From Rikenellaceae bacterium (lineage in GTDB: Bacteria > Bacteroidota > Bacteroidia > Bacteroidales > Rikenellaceae): a stretch of 33,543 bases of DNA. The DNA lies in assembly GCA_015059715.1 (NCBI GenBank), contig SUZV01000003.1, forward strand, positions 1 to 33,543, given 5' to 3'. A model generated the notes under the pieces. It saw only the letters and a list, made by a program, of their open reading frames with translations. It had not been told where the DNA came from and made no database searches. Made by a program: the position numbers and the translations under genes. Below, piece after piece: positions 23,695 to 31,760 of this stretch (position 1 is the first letter of the stretch; every line of letters begins with the position of its first letter).

Positions 23695-23712
23695 CCCCAA
23701 AACCAACAGCTT

Positions 23713-25176
23713 ATGACACATACAGAGAATAAAAAAACAAACATACCAACAAGCGACACGCCACCCCTCGTGCCCACATTTATCGAGTTTGCCGAGAGGG
23801 TATACCCCTTCTTAGAGCTGACACCCTTTCACCGCACCTACTACTCGATACTCGAAGCCTACGCCCAAGGTCGCATACGCAAGCTCATAGTCTCGATGCC
23901 ACCGCAACATGGCAAGAGCATAGGCGCAACTACCCTACTGCCTGCATATATGCTCGGCATAGAGCCCAATACTCGCGTAGCCATAGCCTCATACTCAGGC
24001 ACCTTAGCCTCGAAGTTCAACCGCCGCGTACAGCGCATAATAGAGTCGAAAGAGTATGGCCAGATGTTCCCTGACACCACCATAAAGCAGGGGACAAAGC
24101 CCCCAGGGTGGATACGTACTTCCGACGAGGTAGAGATTATAGGACACCATGGCGAGCTCATAAGCGTAGGACGCGAAGGCTCACTGACGGGCAACCGCGT
24201 AGACTGCTTCATCCTCGATGACCTCTACAAAGATGCTATCGAGGCGCAGTCACCCCTCATACGCGGAAACTGCTGGGAGTGGTACACCTCGGTGGTAAGA
24301 ACACGTATGCACAACACCTCGCGCGAACTGATAGTATTCACACGATGGCACGAAGAGGACCTTATAGGCACGCTATGTCGCACCGAGCCATACCGCGTGA
24401 TGACCTCGCTGAGCGACATCGACGCAGTGGCACAAAATGAGTGGTTAGTGCTCAACTTCGAGGCCCTAAAAAGCTCACCAGCAACAGAGTTAGACCCCCG
24501 CAGCTACGGCGAGGCACTATGGCCCGAGCAGCAGAGCGTAGAGCTCCTCGAAGCCAAGCGCAGGCTCGACACCTCGCGCTTCGAGGCGATGTATCAGGGG
24601 CACCCCACAGCTCGCGAAGGCCTCCTCTACGGCGACGGCTTTAGGTGCTACACACAACTACCTCGCGACATAGTATCGTGTTCAAGCTATACCGACACAG
24701 CAGACATGGGCGAAGACTATCTATGCTCGGTAGCATATAGGGTCGACACCGACGGCATAATATACATCACCGACGTGGTCTACACACGCGAGCCGATGGA
24801 GAGGAGCGAAAAGATGGTCGCCGAGATGCTTTTGCGCAGCGACACGCGCCAAGCCCTTGTCGAGAGTAACAACGGCGGTCGTGGCTTTGCCCGCTCACTA
24901 AAGAGGCTATGCCCCACGTTGCGCATCGAGTGGTTTCACCAGTCGGCAAACAAGGAGGCTCGCATCCTCTCGAACTCGGCCACCGTGCTCCACACCATAC
25001 GTATGCCCGAGGGTTGGGAGCAGCGATGGCCCGAGTTCTACGCCCACCTCTCGACCTATCGCCGCATATTCAAAGCAAACCGCCACGACGATGCTGCCGA
25101 TGTGCTTACGGGCATTGTCGAGCACGAGATGCCGCGATTTACGCGCGACAGTATGCGCCGCCTGGCCTTCGTGTAG
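23713..25176 (+). CDS. Phage terminase large subunit
   Basis: The large terminase is the ATP-driven motor and nuclease that cuts and packages phage DNA into capsids. The 487-aa product is complete. The ATPase has Walker A MPPQHGKS (62-69), Walker B CFILDD (165-170) and the coupling segment VFTRWHEEDLIGTL (208-221). The RuvC-like nuclease has acidic residues in YTDTADMGEDY (D328 and D331), ALVESNNGGRG and NRHDDAADVL near the C-terminus. All key residues look intact, so purifying selection is likely. No portal, capsid or tail genes follow; the next feature is a terminator at 25255. An isolated intact terminase is unusual: either a prophage relic, a satellite-like unit or a domesticated gene. 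Confidence 0.93.
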   Translation: MTHTENKKTNIPTSDTPPLVPTFIEFAERVYPFLELTPFHRTYYSILEAYAQGRIRKLIVSMPPQHGKSIGATTLLPAYMLGIEPNTRVAIASYSGTLASKFNRRVQRIIESKEYGQMFPDTTIKQGTKPPGWIRTSDEVEIIGHHGELISVGREGSLTGNRVDCFILDDLYKDAIEAQSPLIRGNCWEWYTSVVRTRMHNTSRELIVFTRWHEEDLIGTLCRTEPYRVMTSLSDIDAVAQNEWLVLNFEALKSSPATELDPRSYGEALWPEQQSVELLEAKRRLDTSRFEAMYQGHPTAREGLLYGDGFRCYTQLPRDIVSCSSYTDTADMGEDYLCSVAYRVDTDGIIYITDVVYTREPMERSEKMVAEMLLRSDTRQALVESNNGGRGFARSLKRLCPTLRIEWFHQSANKEARILSNSATVLHTIRMPEGWEQRWPEFYAHLSTYRRIFKANRHDDAADVLTGIVEHEMPRFTRDSMRRLAFV

Positions 25177-25254
25177 GCGGCACAGCTAAGCAGAAATAGT
25201 GTCGTATTCGTGGCTTTTTGCTTGCACATACGACTTTTCAGAATGACATAAACA

Positions 25255-25294
25255 CTACAGCGGCAGATCCATCGAATCTGCCGCTGTAGCGTTT
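25255..25294 (+). terminator. Terminator after the terminase gene
   Basis: A perfect 14-bp stem CTACAGCGGCAGAT/ATCTGCCGCTGTAG (25255-25268 with 25276-25289), 7-base loop, followed by CGTTT. The stem begins 78 bases past the stop codon. Confidence 0.7.
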
Positions 25295-25318
25295 AATGTA
25301 GAGCCTAAGCGGTTACTT

Positions 25319-25512
25319 AGAAGCTGTTTGAATTTTATTTCGAGATTATTTGAGAGCTAATTTCGTGTAAGTTTTCATTTGGGGTATGCAGGTAATAGTG
25401 GACTATTTCCAATTATCACAAATGAAAAGTTACCGAAAAGAGCCTCAAAGAAGCCGAAACTATCTTTTGCAGCAACGAACAAACTCTTTCAATAAAATTC
25501 AAAACAGCTTCT
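25319..25512 (-). mobile_element. MITE-like element, full copy (194 bp)
   Basis: Both ends carry the inverted repeat AGAAGCTGTTT(T)GAATTTTATT. The minus-strand reading starts AGAAGCTGTTTTGAATTTTA and matches 29929-30035 at both ends, with a longer middle. No transposase is encoded, so it would move only with an enzyme supplied in trans. Its right end forms the last codons and stop of the GLPGLI gene. I could not identify a target-site duplication with confidence. Confidence 0.75.
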
Positions 25513-26395
25513 TATATAACGGATAGTACTCTATCGCCCAATCGCCCTTTAGTTCGCTCATATCTGATGAGTTGAAGAATCTGATTTGGCCGCCCTGGCT
25601 AAATTGATCGTAGGGGTTGAGGTGTGCGTTTCTCTCATACTTAAGCCATTGCTTCTTAGTTATCTGTTTTGTAGGCCAATCGTAGAGGCGTATCTCATCC
25701 TGCTTTTGTGAGATGCCCTCCATCTCGAAGCGAAAGTCACCCGAGCTATCCTCTGCAAGGAGTATCACACCAGGCAGGCCACCAAGCAGCCAGGGGCCTG
25801 ATGATATCGCGACTTCTGTAGTAAACCACACAAGCCACTTCCTGCCTCCAAACGATGCCTCGGCACTTGTCGATTGGTAGCCACATATCTCTTGTGTCTG
25901 GCCGGTTAGTCGCCACGCTATAGGTTGCGCGGTGTCGCGATACTCATATATTACATTGTCAGCAAATGGGATATTGTGACGAATGCGGAGCTCCTCTTTT
26001 GTCGAATATATCTCGGTGGGTATTACGATTGTAGGCACACCTGCCGCATAGAAATCGGCCAACTCCTCCTCGCTCCAACTGTTTTTGTAGCGTGACATAT
26101 TTTCGTTCTGCTGCGCTACGCTATAGAAGAGCGAGGTATGTGCTCCGCAAAGCAGCTTATACTTTACGTCGAGATGAGAATCGTGGCTATTACGATACGA
26201 TACCTTATAGTTCACGACAACTCTTGCCGTATCCAGCACATCGTAATCAGCATCTAAATCACACATACCAATCATAAGCCTATCGGTATGTGACCAACCG
26301 TAGAACGACTTGCCAATGATTGTTGTTGCGCTATCCTGCGCCTCTGCTGTAAAGAGGGCAATAGTTGCAATAATGGCGGTAATAAATCTTCTCAT
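25499..26395 (-). CDS. GLPGLI-family protein
   Basis: The 298-aa product has a signal peptide (MRRFITAIIATIALFTAEAQ) and the family motif GPWLLGGLPGVILLAED (around residue 203-219), the variant of GLPGLI. The family is restricted mainly to Bacteroidota and its function is not established; members are secreted and often sit beside TonB-dependent receptors, as here. The middle region (YRDTAQPIAWRLTGQTQEICGYQSTSA, then FGGRKWLVWFTTEV) is typical. The final residues KKLF and the stop codon come from the inserted MITE-like element, so the native C-terminus may have been altered. The start ATG at 26395 is 2 bases beyond the stop of the previous gene, showing tight translational coupling in the operon. 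Confidence 0.87.
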   Translation of the reverse strand: MRRFITAIIATIALFTAEAQDSATTIIGKSFYGWSHTDRLMIGMCDLDADYDVLDTARVVVNYKVSYRNSHDSHLDVKYKLLCGAHTSLFYSVAQQNENMSRYKNSWSEEELADFYAAGVPTIVIPTEIYSTKEELRIRHNIPFADNVIYEYRDTAQPIAWRLTGQTQEICGYQSTSAEASFGGRKWLVWFTTEVAISSGPWLLGGLPGVILLAEDSSGDFRFEMEGISQKQDEIRLYDWPTKQITKKQWLKYERNAHLNPYDQFSQGGQIRFFNSSDMSELKGDWAIEYYPLYKKLF

Positions 26396-26397
26396 AG

Positions 26398-27126
26398 CTA
26401 TCTTTGATATTGTTGTAGTATCTGCTCAAATCTGCTCCTGTCGCGCTTGGAGCGTTGCGTGTCTCTATCACCTCGGGCTGTAAAGCTCTTGGCGTGCGGT
26501 AGTCGCTTGGCAAAGGTCGTGCGCAGCGAGTCCAACTCTCGTAGCGTAGCTCCTGCTACCGACCTTATGGCTATTGCCTTGTGAACGAGGTAGACACTTT
26601 GCGATAGCTCTGGGTCGCCGAGTATGTAGTAGGGATATTCGTTGTAGTAGTAGGACTCTATTAACTTGATACTATCCTCTATCTCACGATATCTACGACT
26701 ACCATAGCGCTCGTTGTATAGTCTTTCTCGCAAATCTGTATATTTCTCCACAATGACTCGGGAGCGAGCATACTCTTTACGAAATAGTCTCTTATCCTCG
26801 ATAATTGCCATATGGCCATCTGTGTAGCTCAGCACAACAGAGTCGCCAGGGCCGATAGTCAGACGGTGCATACCCTTCTGCTTGTCGGTTATCAGCATCA
26901 TCGTCACATCGGCATCATCCTCCATCGTAAAGTGTAGCTCGCCACAACCACGCTCCACACGGCAGCTATCCTTAAACACAAATTCGCAACCGCCGTCATA
27001 CTCATAGCCTTGAACATAGGCCATACCCATATCGCCATCACACTCGAGTGCGATATGTGCATGTTGTGCTAATGTTGGTGCGGCACAAAATAAGAGCAGT
27101 GCCGAACAAGTGAATAATCTCTTCAT
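26398..27126 (-). CDS. Secreted protein, possible DUF4369-like N-terminal domain
   Basis: The 242-aa product starts with a signal peptide (MKRLFTCSALLLFCAAPTLAQ). Residues 25-110 are beta-rich, with KDSCRVERGCGELHFTMED, LITDKQKGMHRLTIGPGDSVVLSYTDG. The last segment, with P-G-D-S-V, resembles the DUF4369 domain that precedes thioredoxin-like (TlpA-type) domains in Bacteroidales. Here no thioredoxin domain follows; instead there is a helical, highly charged C-terminus (LRERLYNERYGSRRYREIEDSIKLIESYY, split by a Tyr-rich stretch). Its role is unknown. It lies between the receptor gene (9 bases upstream) and the GLPGLI gene (2 bases downstream), so the three products probably act together in the envelope. 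Confidence 0.75.
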   Translation of the reverse strand: MKRLFTCSALLLFCAAPTLAQHAHIALECDGDMGMAYVQGYEYDGGCEFVFKDSCRVERGCGELHFTMEDDADVTMMLITDKQKGMHRLTIGPGDSVVLSYTDGHMAIIEDKRLFRKEYARSRVIVEKYTDLRERLYNERYGSRRYREIEDSIKLIESYYYNEYPYYILGDPELSQSVYLVHKAIAIRSVAGATLRELDSLRTTFAKRLPHAKSFTARGDRDTQRSKRDRSRFEQILQQYQR

Positions 27127-27135
27127 AATAGAGCG

Positions 27136-29778
27136 CTATTTAAAACTAAACCTTACTTTGAATACTACGGATGCTCGGCGCAGTGCGTATGAATATACGT
27201 AATCCATACTATTACTATTTGTTGCATTGATAAATACGCTGTTATTTAGAACGTTGCGAGCCTCTACAGAGTACTCCACGCGCTTGTGCTTAATTCTCAG
27301 GCTTGCATCAACGAAGAGCGTATTGCGGTTAGTGCCCGTAATGGCGGTGTTTAGTAGGTGCTCAGCACCTATGCGACATATAACCTTTTGGGCGATGATA
27401 AAGTCGATGTCACCCCTCTGCTTCAATAGGTCGATGGTCGATGTGTCGCTGTGCGCAATAGTTGAGATGCTACGATTGTAGACGGCTGTATAGTCTATCC
27501 TAATAGCCTTAGTTATACGGGTATTCAGGCCTACCTCTGCTGTGATTAGACTGTATGCTGATGGAAGTAGTGTCATCTCTCGTAGCACCTCCGACCACGA
27601 CTGCATATATCCTCCAGCGAGATTTATGGTCATTGCGGCCGCACTTATACGCGTGCTAAAGTTACACTTAACGTTGTAGCCATTATTGCGGTTTGGCATC
27701 TTGATAGCCTCGATTTGACTCAGCGAGCCACGGAAGTTGGTGTTATACATAATGTTTGAGTGGCTATCGAAGTAATTGGCCTCTAAGCCTGCAAATATAG
27801 CATCTATAGCATTGCCGTACGATAACTCTATGTTGTATGTCTGACTGCGCGTGTTGTGGCTATCGCCAGCCTTGCGCTGAGTGACGCGATAGTCGGTCAT
27901 AATATAACCGCCATAGGAGTCATACAGCGAGCCATAATACTCGTTGTACGAAGCTCGTGCCGATAGTTTTAGATCTGAGGTGATAGTGCTATTTATGCTC
28001 AGCGACGGCTGACATAAAACTTTGGTTTTGTTGGTAGTCACCATATGGTTAATCCTATCCTCCGCATAGAGCCACATTGCATCAAGAGGCACATCTGCCT
28101 GTACAGTCAGTTTGCTGCCTACGCTGTATTGCAGCGATGGCGTTAGCACAAAGTCAAGGCGTGCATATAGTATGTCGTTTTGTAGCTCGGGTGACGAAGC
28201 CTCTATTTCACCTTTGTCGTTAATGCCGTTTAGCGAAGACTCCATATGCTCAACATCGCCACAAAGCTGTGCTGAAAGCATAAAGTTCCAACGCTGGAGT
28301 TTGTAGCTTGTCGTAAGGTAGTTATTCGCCACAAGCCGCTGGACATATAGAGTCTGGATAGCATTGGGATACTCTTCGCCGCCTCCTATAATATCACCAT
28401 AGAGCATAGGATGCACCTCGAGCTGGGCAGGCTGCGTATCGTAGTTAATATCGGAGTTGAAGTTTAGCACAAGCCTATCCCACCTGCGTATATTGTTGAA
28501 GTTGTTGTTAATCGATATTTTGGGGAGCTTGAAATATTGTGAGACTCGCTCACCATTGCTATCTACCGTGCCATAATCTCTACTCCATGTTCCACCAAAC
28601 GATAGCCTCTCTTCCATGTAGTGTTTCTCGGTGTTTGAGTGTAGGTTTAGGGTGATATCACATCTATCGATAAGATGGCTTACTGAGGTATTTTCGGCAA
28701 TTACCAGAGGCTCTGTATCTGGAAGATAGTATGTGGTCTGTGATGCGCCATCGGCCTGTTGTAGGTCGTGGATATAGCCAACATTAAGGCTTAGCTCGAG
28801 GTTATCGTTGAGTTTGGCTATGGCATTGAGCGTCGCAGCGTGTATGTTGTTATCGAGGTAGCGACTCAGCGTTATATTTGGAGCCGTAGGATAGCGCACG
28901 CCAAGCATCGACGATACGCCTCCGAAGCCTCCGTAATGCGACATAAACTCTCGCGAGACATCGTCGCCAGTGTTATTTGTTTTATAGATGCTTATTGTTT
29001 GAAACCTCTTGCCGAAATACATAGCACTTAGCTCACCGTTCCACATCCAGGGGCTATAGCCGCCACCAAGCTGCGCCGTGCCGTTCCACGTCCCTTTGCT
29101 CGTCTCCTTAAGTCGTAGGTTTATCGCTGCGGCCTTAGGCATACTTATGCCTCGCAGAGCCTTGATGTGTTCGTGATTCTCGTATAACTCTACTCGTGCT
29201 ATATCTTTGGCCTCTATGTTGTTGGTCGCTACGCCATACTTGCCGCCCAGCATATCCATACCCTCGATGTATAGCTTGCTGATGGCGATGCCATTGTACT
29301 TTATATCACCAGCCTCGCCAACGCTTAGGCCTGGCATCTTACGAAGCACGTCACCTATCGAGCGATCTGTAACGTTTATAAATGTCGCTACATTATATGT
29401 CAAGGTGTCAGATTGTCGCGTCACAGACTCAGCGTTTACCACCACCTCTCTAATCTCCAATGCCGAGTACTCGACCTCGAAATCTACGCGCTGCGATTTT
29501 GCCTCAATCGCTTTCGACGTGCTTTTAATATTAAACCCCGTGATAACTACTTCGAGTGTCGTAGCATCACCGCTATATGATAACGAATATCTGCCATTGG
29601 CGTCAGTTATTGCATAGCCATATAAGAGCGTGCGATTGCTGTTTTGTAGCATCACGTTAACATCTGCAACTGCTTCGCCACCCTCTTTTGTGCATATTGT
29701 CCCCGATATGGCTATCTGCGCCGATGCCGATGCTATATAACCCAGTAACATAAATAGCAGTGATAATAGCCCTCTCAT
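27136..29778 (-). CDS. TonB-dependent receptor-like outer-membrane protein
   Basis: The 880-aa product has a signal peptide ending YIASASAQ. A carboxypeptidase-regulatory-like domain follows (residues about 20-110; ISGTICTKEGGEAVADVNVM, DANGRYSLSYSG). A plug domain is seen at about 125-225 (GDVLRKMPGLSVGEAGDIKYNG, ISKLYIEGMDMLGGKYG, IEAKDIARVELYENHE). A large barrel of the OMP_b-brl type fills the rest and ends in VFKVRFSFK. It is not a SusC homolog by pattern, and no SusD follows. It would import or bind a substrate at the outer membrane with TonB energy; the substrate is unknown. It is the first gene of a three-gene operon with a GLPGLI protein, an arrangement known in other Bacteroidota. 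A promoter lies just upstream. Confidence 0.88.
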   Translation of the reverse strand: MRGLLSLLFMLLGYIASASAQIAISGTICTKEGGEAVADVNVMLQNSNRTLLYGYAITDANGRYSLSYSGDATTLEVVITGFNIKSTSKAIEAKSQRVDFEVEYSALEIREVVVNAESVTRQSDTLTYNVATFINVTDRSIGDVLRKMPGLSVGEAGDIKYNGIAISKLYIEGMDMLGGKYGVATNNIEAKDIARVELYENHEHIKALRGISMPKAAAINLRLKETSKGTWNGTAQLGGGYSPWMWNGELSAMYFGKRFQTISIYKTNNTGDDVSREFMSHYGGFGGVSSMLGVRYPTAPNITLSRYLDNNIHAATLNAIAKLNDNLELSLNVGYIHDLQQADGASQTTYYLPDTEPLVIAENTSVSHLIDRCDITLNLHSNTEKHYMEERLSFGGTWSRDYGTVDSNGERVSQYFKLPKISINNNFNNIRRWDRLVLNFNSDINYDTQPAQLEVHPMLYGDIIGGGEEYPNAIQTLYVQRLVANNYLTTSYKLQRWNFMLSAQLCGDVEHMESSLNGINDKGEIEASSPELQNDILYARLDFVLTPSLQYSVGSKLTVQADVPLDAMWLYAEDRINHMVTTNKTKVLCQPSLSINSTITSDLKLSARASYNEYYGSLYDSYGGYIMTDYRVTQRKAGDSHNTRSQTYNIELSYGNAIDAIFAGLEANYFDSHSNIMYNTNFRGSLSQIEAIKMPNRNNGYNVKCNFSTRISAAAMTINLAGGYMQSWSEVLREMTLLPSAYSLITAEVGLNTRITKAIRIDYTAVYNRSISTIAHSDTSTIDLLKQRGDIDFIIAQKVICRIGAEHLLNTAITGTNRNTLFVDASLRIKHKRVEYSVEARNVLNNSVFINATNSNSMDYVYSYALRRASVVFKVRFSFK

Positions 29779-29802
29779 AGCCGCCTCTCGTTTTTCTTGC
29801 TA

Positions 29803-29834
29803 CAAAGGTATGGCTAACTATCTGGTGGGCCAAT
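29803..29834 (-). promoter_or_regulatory. Promoter of the GLPGLI/TonB receptor operon
   Basis: On the minus strand ATTG (29831-29834), 20 bp, TACCTTTG (29803-29810). The -33 box deviates by one base from TTTG, which fits a promoter that needs an activator. The start codon is about 25 bases below the -7 box. Confidence 0.6.
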
Positions 29835-29841
29835 TTATCTG

Positions 29842-29877
29842 TGTTAAATAGTGTTACGCAAATGTTAAATAGTGTTA
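29842..29877 (-). promoter_or_regulatory. Direct repeat with 21-bp phase, candidate activator site
   Basis: TGTTAAATAGTGTTA occurs at 29842-29856 and identically at 29863-29877, a 21-bp period or two helical turns. The nearer copy is about 8 bp upstream of the -33 box. The geometry suits a dimeric regulator binding on one face of the DNA. Confidence 0.5.
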
Positions 29878-29928
29878 AGATATGTTCTCTAAGCCTCCTC
29901 AACGGTTGAGCTGAAGCGGGGAAGATTA

Positions 29929-30035
29929 AGAAGCTGTTTTGAATTTTATTGAAAGAGTTTGTTCGTTGCTGCGAGGAGAGTTTCGGAGTCTTTGAGTCTC
30001 TTATAGACTCTCGAAATAAAATTCAAACAGCTTCT
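29929..30035 (+). mobile_element. MITE-like element, short full copy (107 bp)
   Basis: Ends are AGAAGCTGTTTTGAATTTTA and the inverse TAAAATTCAAACAGCTTCT. The middle is shorter than in the 25319-25512 copy but starts the same way (GAAAGAGTTTGTTCGTTGCTGC). It lies in inverted orientation relative to the 25319 copy, on the other side of the GLPGLI operon. Confidence 0.75.
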
Positions 30036-30222
30036 AAGGACAACGACACAGCCGCACCAACCTTTCTCTCTGTCCGTATGAGCAAAACGAAGAATCTCGA
30101 GATTAGCACAGCGATGCAAGGTCTTACCACCCTCGAGAGCCTTCGTTTCACTCGGGATTACAGCAAGAATAGCAAAATTACTAATTACTAACCGCCTTTA
30201 GCTACAGAAATAGAGCCATATA
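30036..30222. other. Intergenic stretch with imperfect hairpin, no gene seen
   Basis: Between the MITE-like copy and the pot promoter. 30090-30155 contains CGAAGAATCTCGAG and the inverse CTCGAGAGCCTTCG, which can form an imperfect stem. On the minus strand a frame without start codon is open from about 30190 into the MITE (to about 29944), but its product resembles nothing I know. Read as non-coding or a decayed remnant. Confidence 0.35.
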
Positions 30223-30254
30223 TTTGGAGATATCGCCAAAATACGTTACATTTG
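30223..30254 (+). promoter_or_regulatory. Promoter of the pot operon
   Basis: TTTG (30223-30226), 20 bp, TACATTTG (30247-30254). The leader to the potA ATG is about 80 bases, with no clear riboswitch fold seen. Confidence 0.7.
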
Positions 30255-30340
30255 CCTTGCAAAGCGTCTACTCTATAACGATAGGCACTCTGCGGATAAC
30301 AAACAATAGTCACTACTAACATTTTACATACTACTGCCTA

Positions 30341-31726
30341 ATGGCAAAGAGCAACAACATCATCGAGATTCGCAACATCACCAAGACTTTTCCCGACAAG
30401 GTGGTGCTGGCTGGCGTAACTCTTAATGTTCGCAAGGGAGAGTTCCTTACAATCCTCGGCCCGTCGGGCTGCGGTAAGACCACGCTGCTAAGAATCATCG
30501 CAGGCTTCAACTCGGCATCGAGTGGCGAGATATACATCGCAGGAAACGAGATGACTGGCGTAGCCCCACACCTCCGCCCCGTAAATACCGTATTCCAGCG
30601 TTACGCGCTCTTCCCAAACTACAACGTCTTTGATAACATTGCCTTCGGACTGAAGCTCCGCAAAGTCGAAAAGCGAGAGATTGACGAGCGCGTTAAACGT
30701 GCCCTGAAGATGGTGGGCATGACCGACTACGAACACCGCGATGTGCAGTCGCTCTCGGGAGGTCAGCAGCAGCGCGTGGCCATAGCCCGAGCTATAGTAA
30801 ACCGCCCCGAGGTGCTACTCCTCGACGAGCCGCTGGCGGCCCTTGACCTTAAGATGCGCAAGGATATGCAGATGGAGCTTAAGGAGATGCACCGCAACTT
30901 AGGCATAACCTTCGTATACGTCACCCACGACCAAGAGGAGGCCCTAACCCTCTCGGATACAATAGTCGTAATGAACGAGGGCGAGATTCAGCAGATAGGC
31001 ACTCCAACGGATATATACAACGAGCCGCGCAACACCTTCGTGGCCGACTTCATCGGCGAGAGCAACATACTCAACGCCACGATGGTACGCGACCGCCTCG
31101 TGAGGTTTATGGATAAGGAGTTTGAGTGCGTAGACGAGGGTTTTGGCGAGAATACACCCGTAGATGTGGTAATACGCCCCGAGGATGTCTACATCATACG
31201 CAATGCCGAGGCCGCAATGTTCCATGGCACGGTGCGCTCGTGTACGTTCAAGGGCGTACACTACGAAATGTTTGTCGACACGCCCGATGGCTACGAGATA
31301 ATGATTCAGGACTATAACGCCTTCGACGTAGGTCAGCAGGTAGGCATGATGATAAAACCTGCCGACATCCACGTCATGGCTAAGGAGCGCACCGAAAATA
31401 GCGTAAGTGGCACGTTAGTCGATGCTACGCATGTCGAGATTTTAGGCGAGAGCTTCGAGTGTAAGGCTGTCGAGGGCATAGAGCCAGGCAGCAGCATCGT
31501 GGCACACTTCCCCTTTACGGCCATCGAGCTTACCGACGACCCCGACGATGGTGTGTCGTGGGGCACGATACGCTTCATCCTATACAAGGGCGACCGCTAC
31601 CACCTCACAGTGCGCACCGACGAGGGCGAGAATATATATGTCGATACTCACGATGTATGGGAGGACCTCGACGAGGTGGGCATTCGCATCGCGCCAAGCG
31701 AGATACGTGTGACACGCGCCCAGTAG
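30341..31726 (+). CDS. potA: Spermidine/putrescine ABC transporter ATP-binding protein PotA
   Basis: PotA hydrolyses ATP to drive polyamine import through PotBC. The 461-aa product has all ABC motifs: Walker [10 protein letters not shown] (40-48), Q-loop VFQRYALFP (84-92; the MetI/PotA type), signature LSGGQQQR (138-145), Walker [13 protein letters not shown] (158-169) and the H-loop VTHDQEEA (194-201). The C-terminal part is longer than usual (PotA is mostly 350-380 aa). A first TOBE-like region with VIRPEDVYI (about 282-290) is followed by a second segment ([14 protein letters not shown] ... [14 protein letters not shown]) which looks like a second TOBE copy. It leads an operon with potB, potC and potD. 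Confidence 0.94.
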   Translation: MAKSNNIIEIRNITKTFPDKVVLAGVTLNVRKGEFLTILGPSGCGKTTLLRIIAGFNSASSGEIYIAGNEMTGVAPHLRPVNTVFQRYALFPNYNVFDNIAFGLKLRKVEKREIDERVKRALKMVGMTDYEHRDVQSLSGGQQQRVAIARAIVNRPEVLLLDEPLAALDLKMRKDMQMELKEMHRNLGITFVYVTHDQEEALTLSDTIVVMNEGEIQQIGTPTDIYNEPRNTFVADFIGESNILNATMVRDRLVRFMDKEFECVDEGFGENTPVDVVIRPEDVYIIRNAEAAMFHGTVRSCTFKGVHYEMFVDTPDGYEIMIQDYNAFDVGQQVGMMIKPADIHVMAKERTENSVSGTLVDATHVEILGESFECKAVEGIEPGSSIVAHFPFTAIELTDDPDDGVSWGTIRFILYKGDRYHLTVRTDEGENIYVDTHDVWEDLDEVGIRIAPSEIRVTRAQ

Positions 31727-31760
31727 ATAGTAGTGAGCAACAATAACAACTTTGAACACT

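Noticed and set aside
22590..25176. Complete prophage
   Set aside because: No integrase, portal, capsid, tail or lysis gene and no attachment sites were found in the window; only three genes are phage-like.
27136..29778. SusC of a polysaccharide utilisation locus
   Set aside because: No SusD or glycosidase is adjacent and the partner genes are GLPGLI-type; the receptor fits the GLPGLI-associated group better.
29949..30191. 80-aa plus-strand open frame
   Set aside because: Its first third is the MITE-like element; no domain, no promoter.
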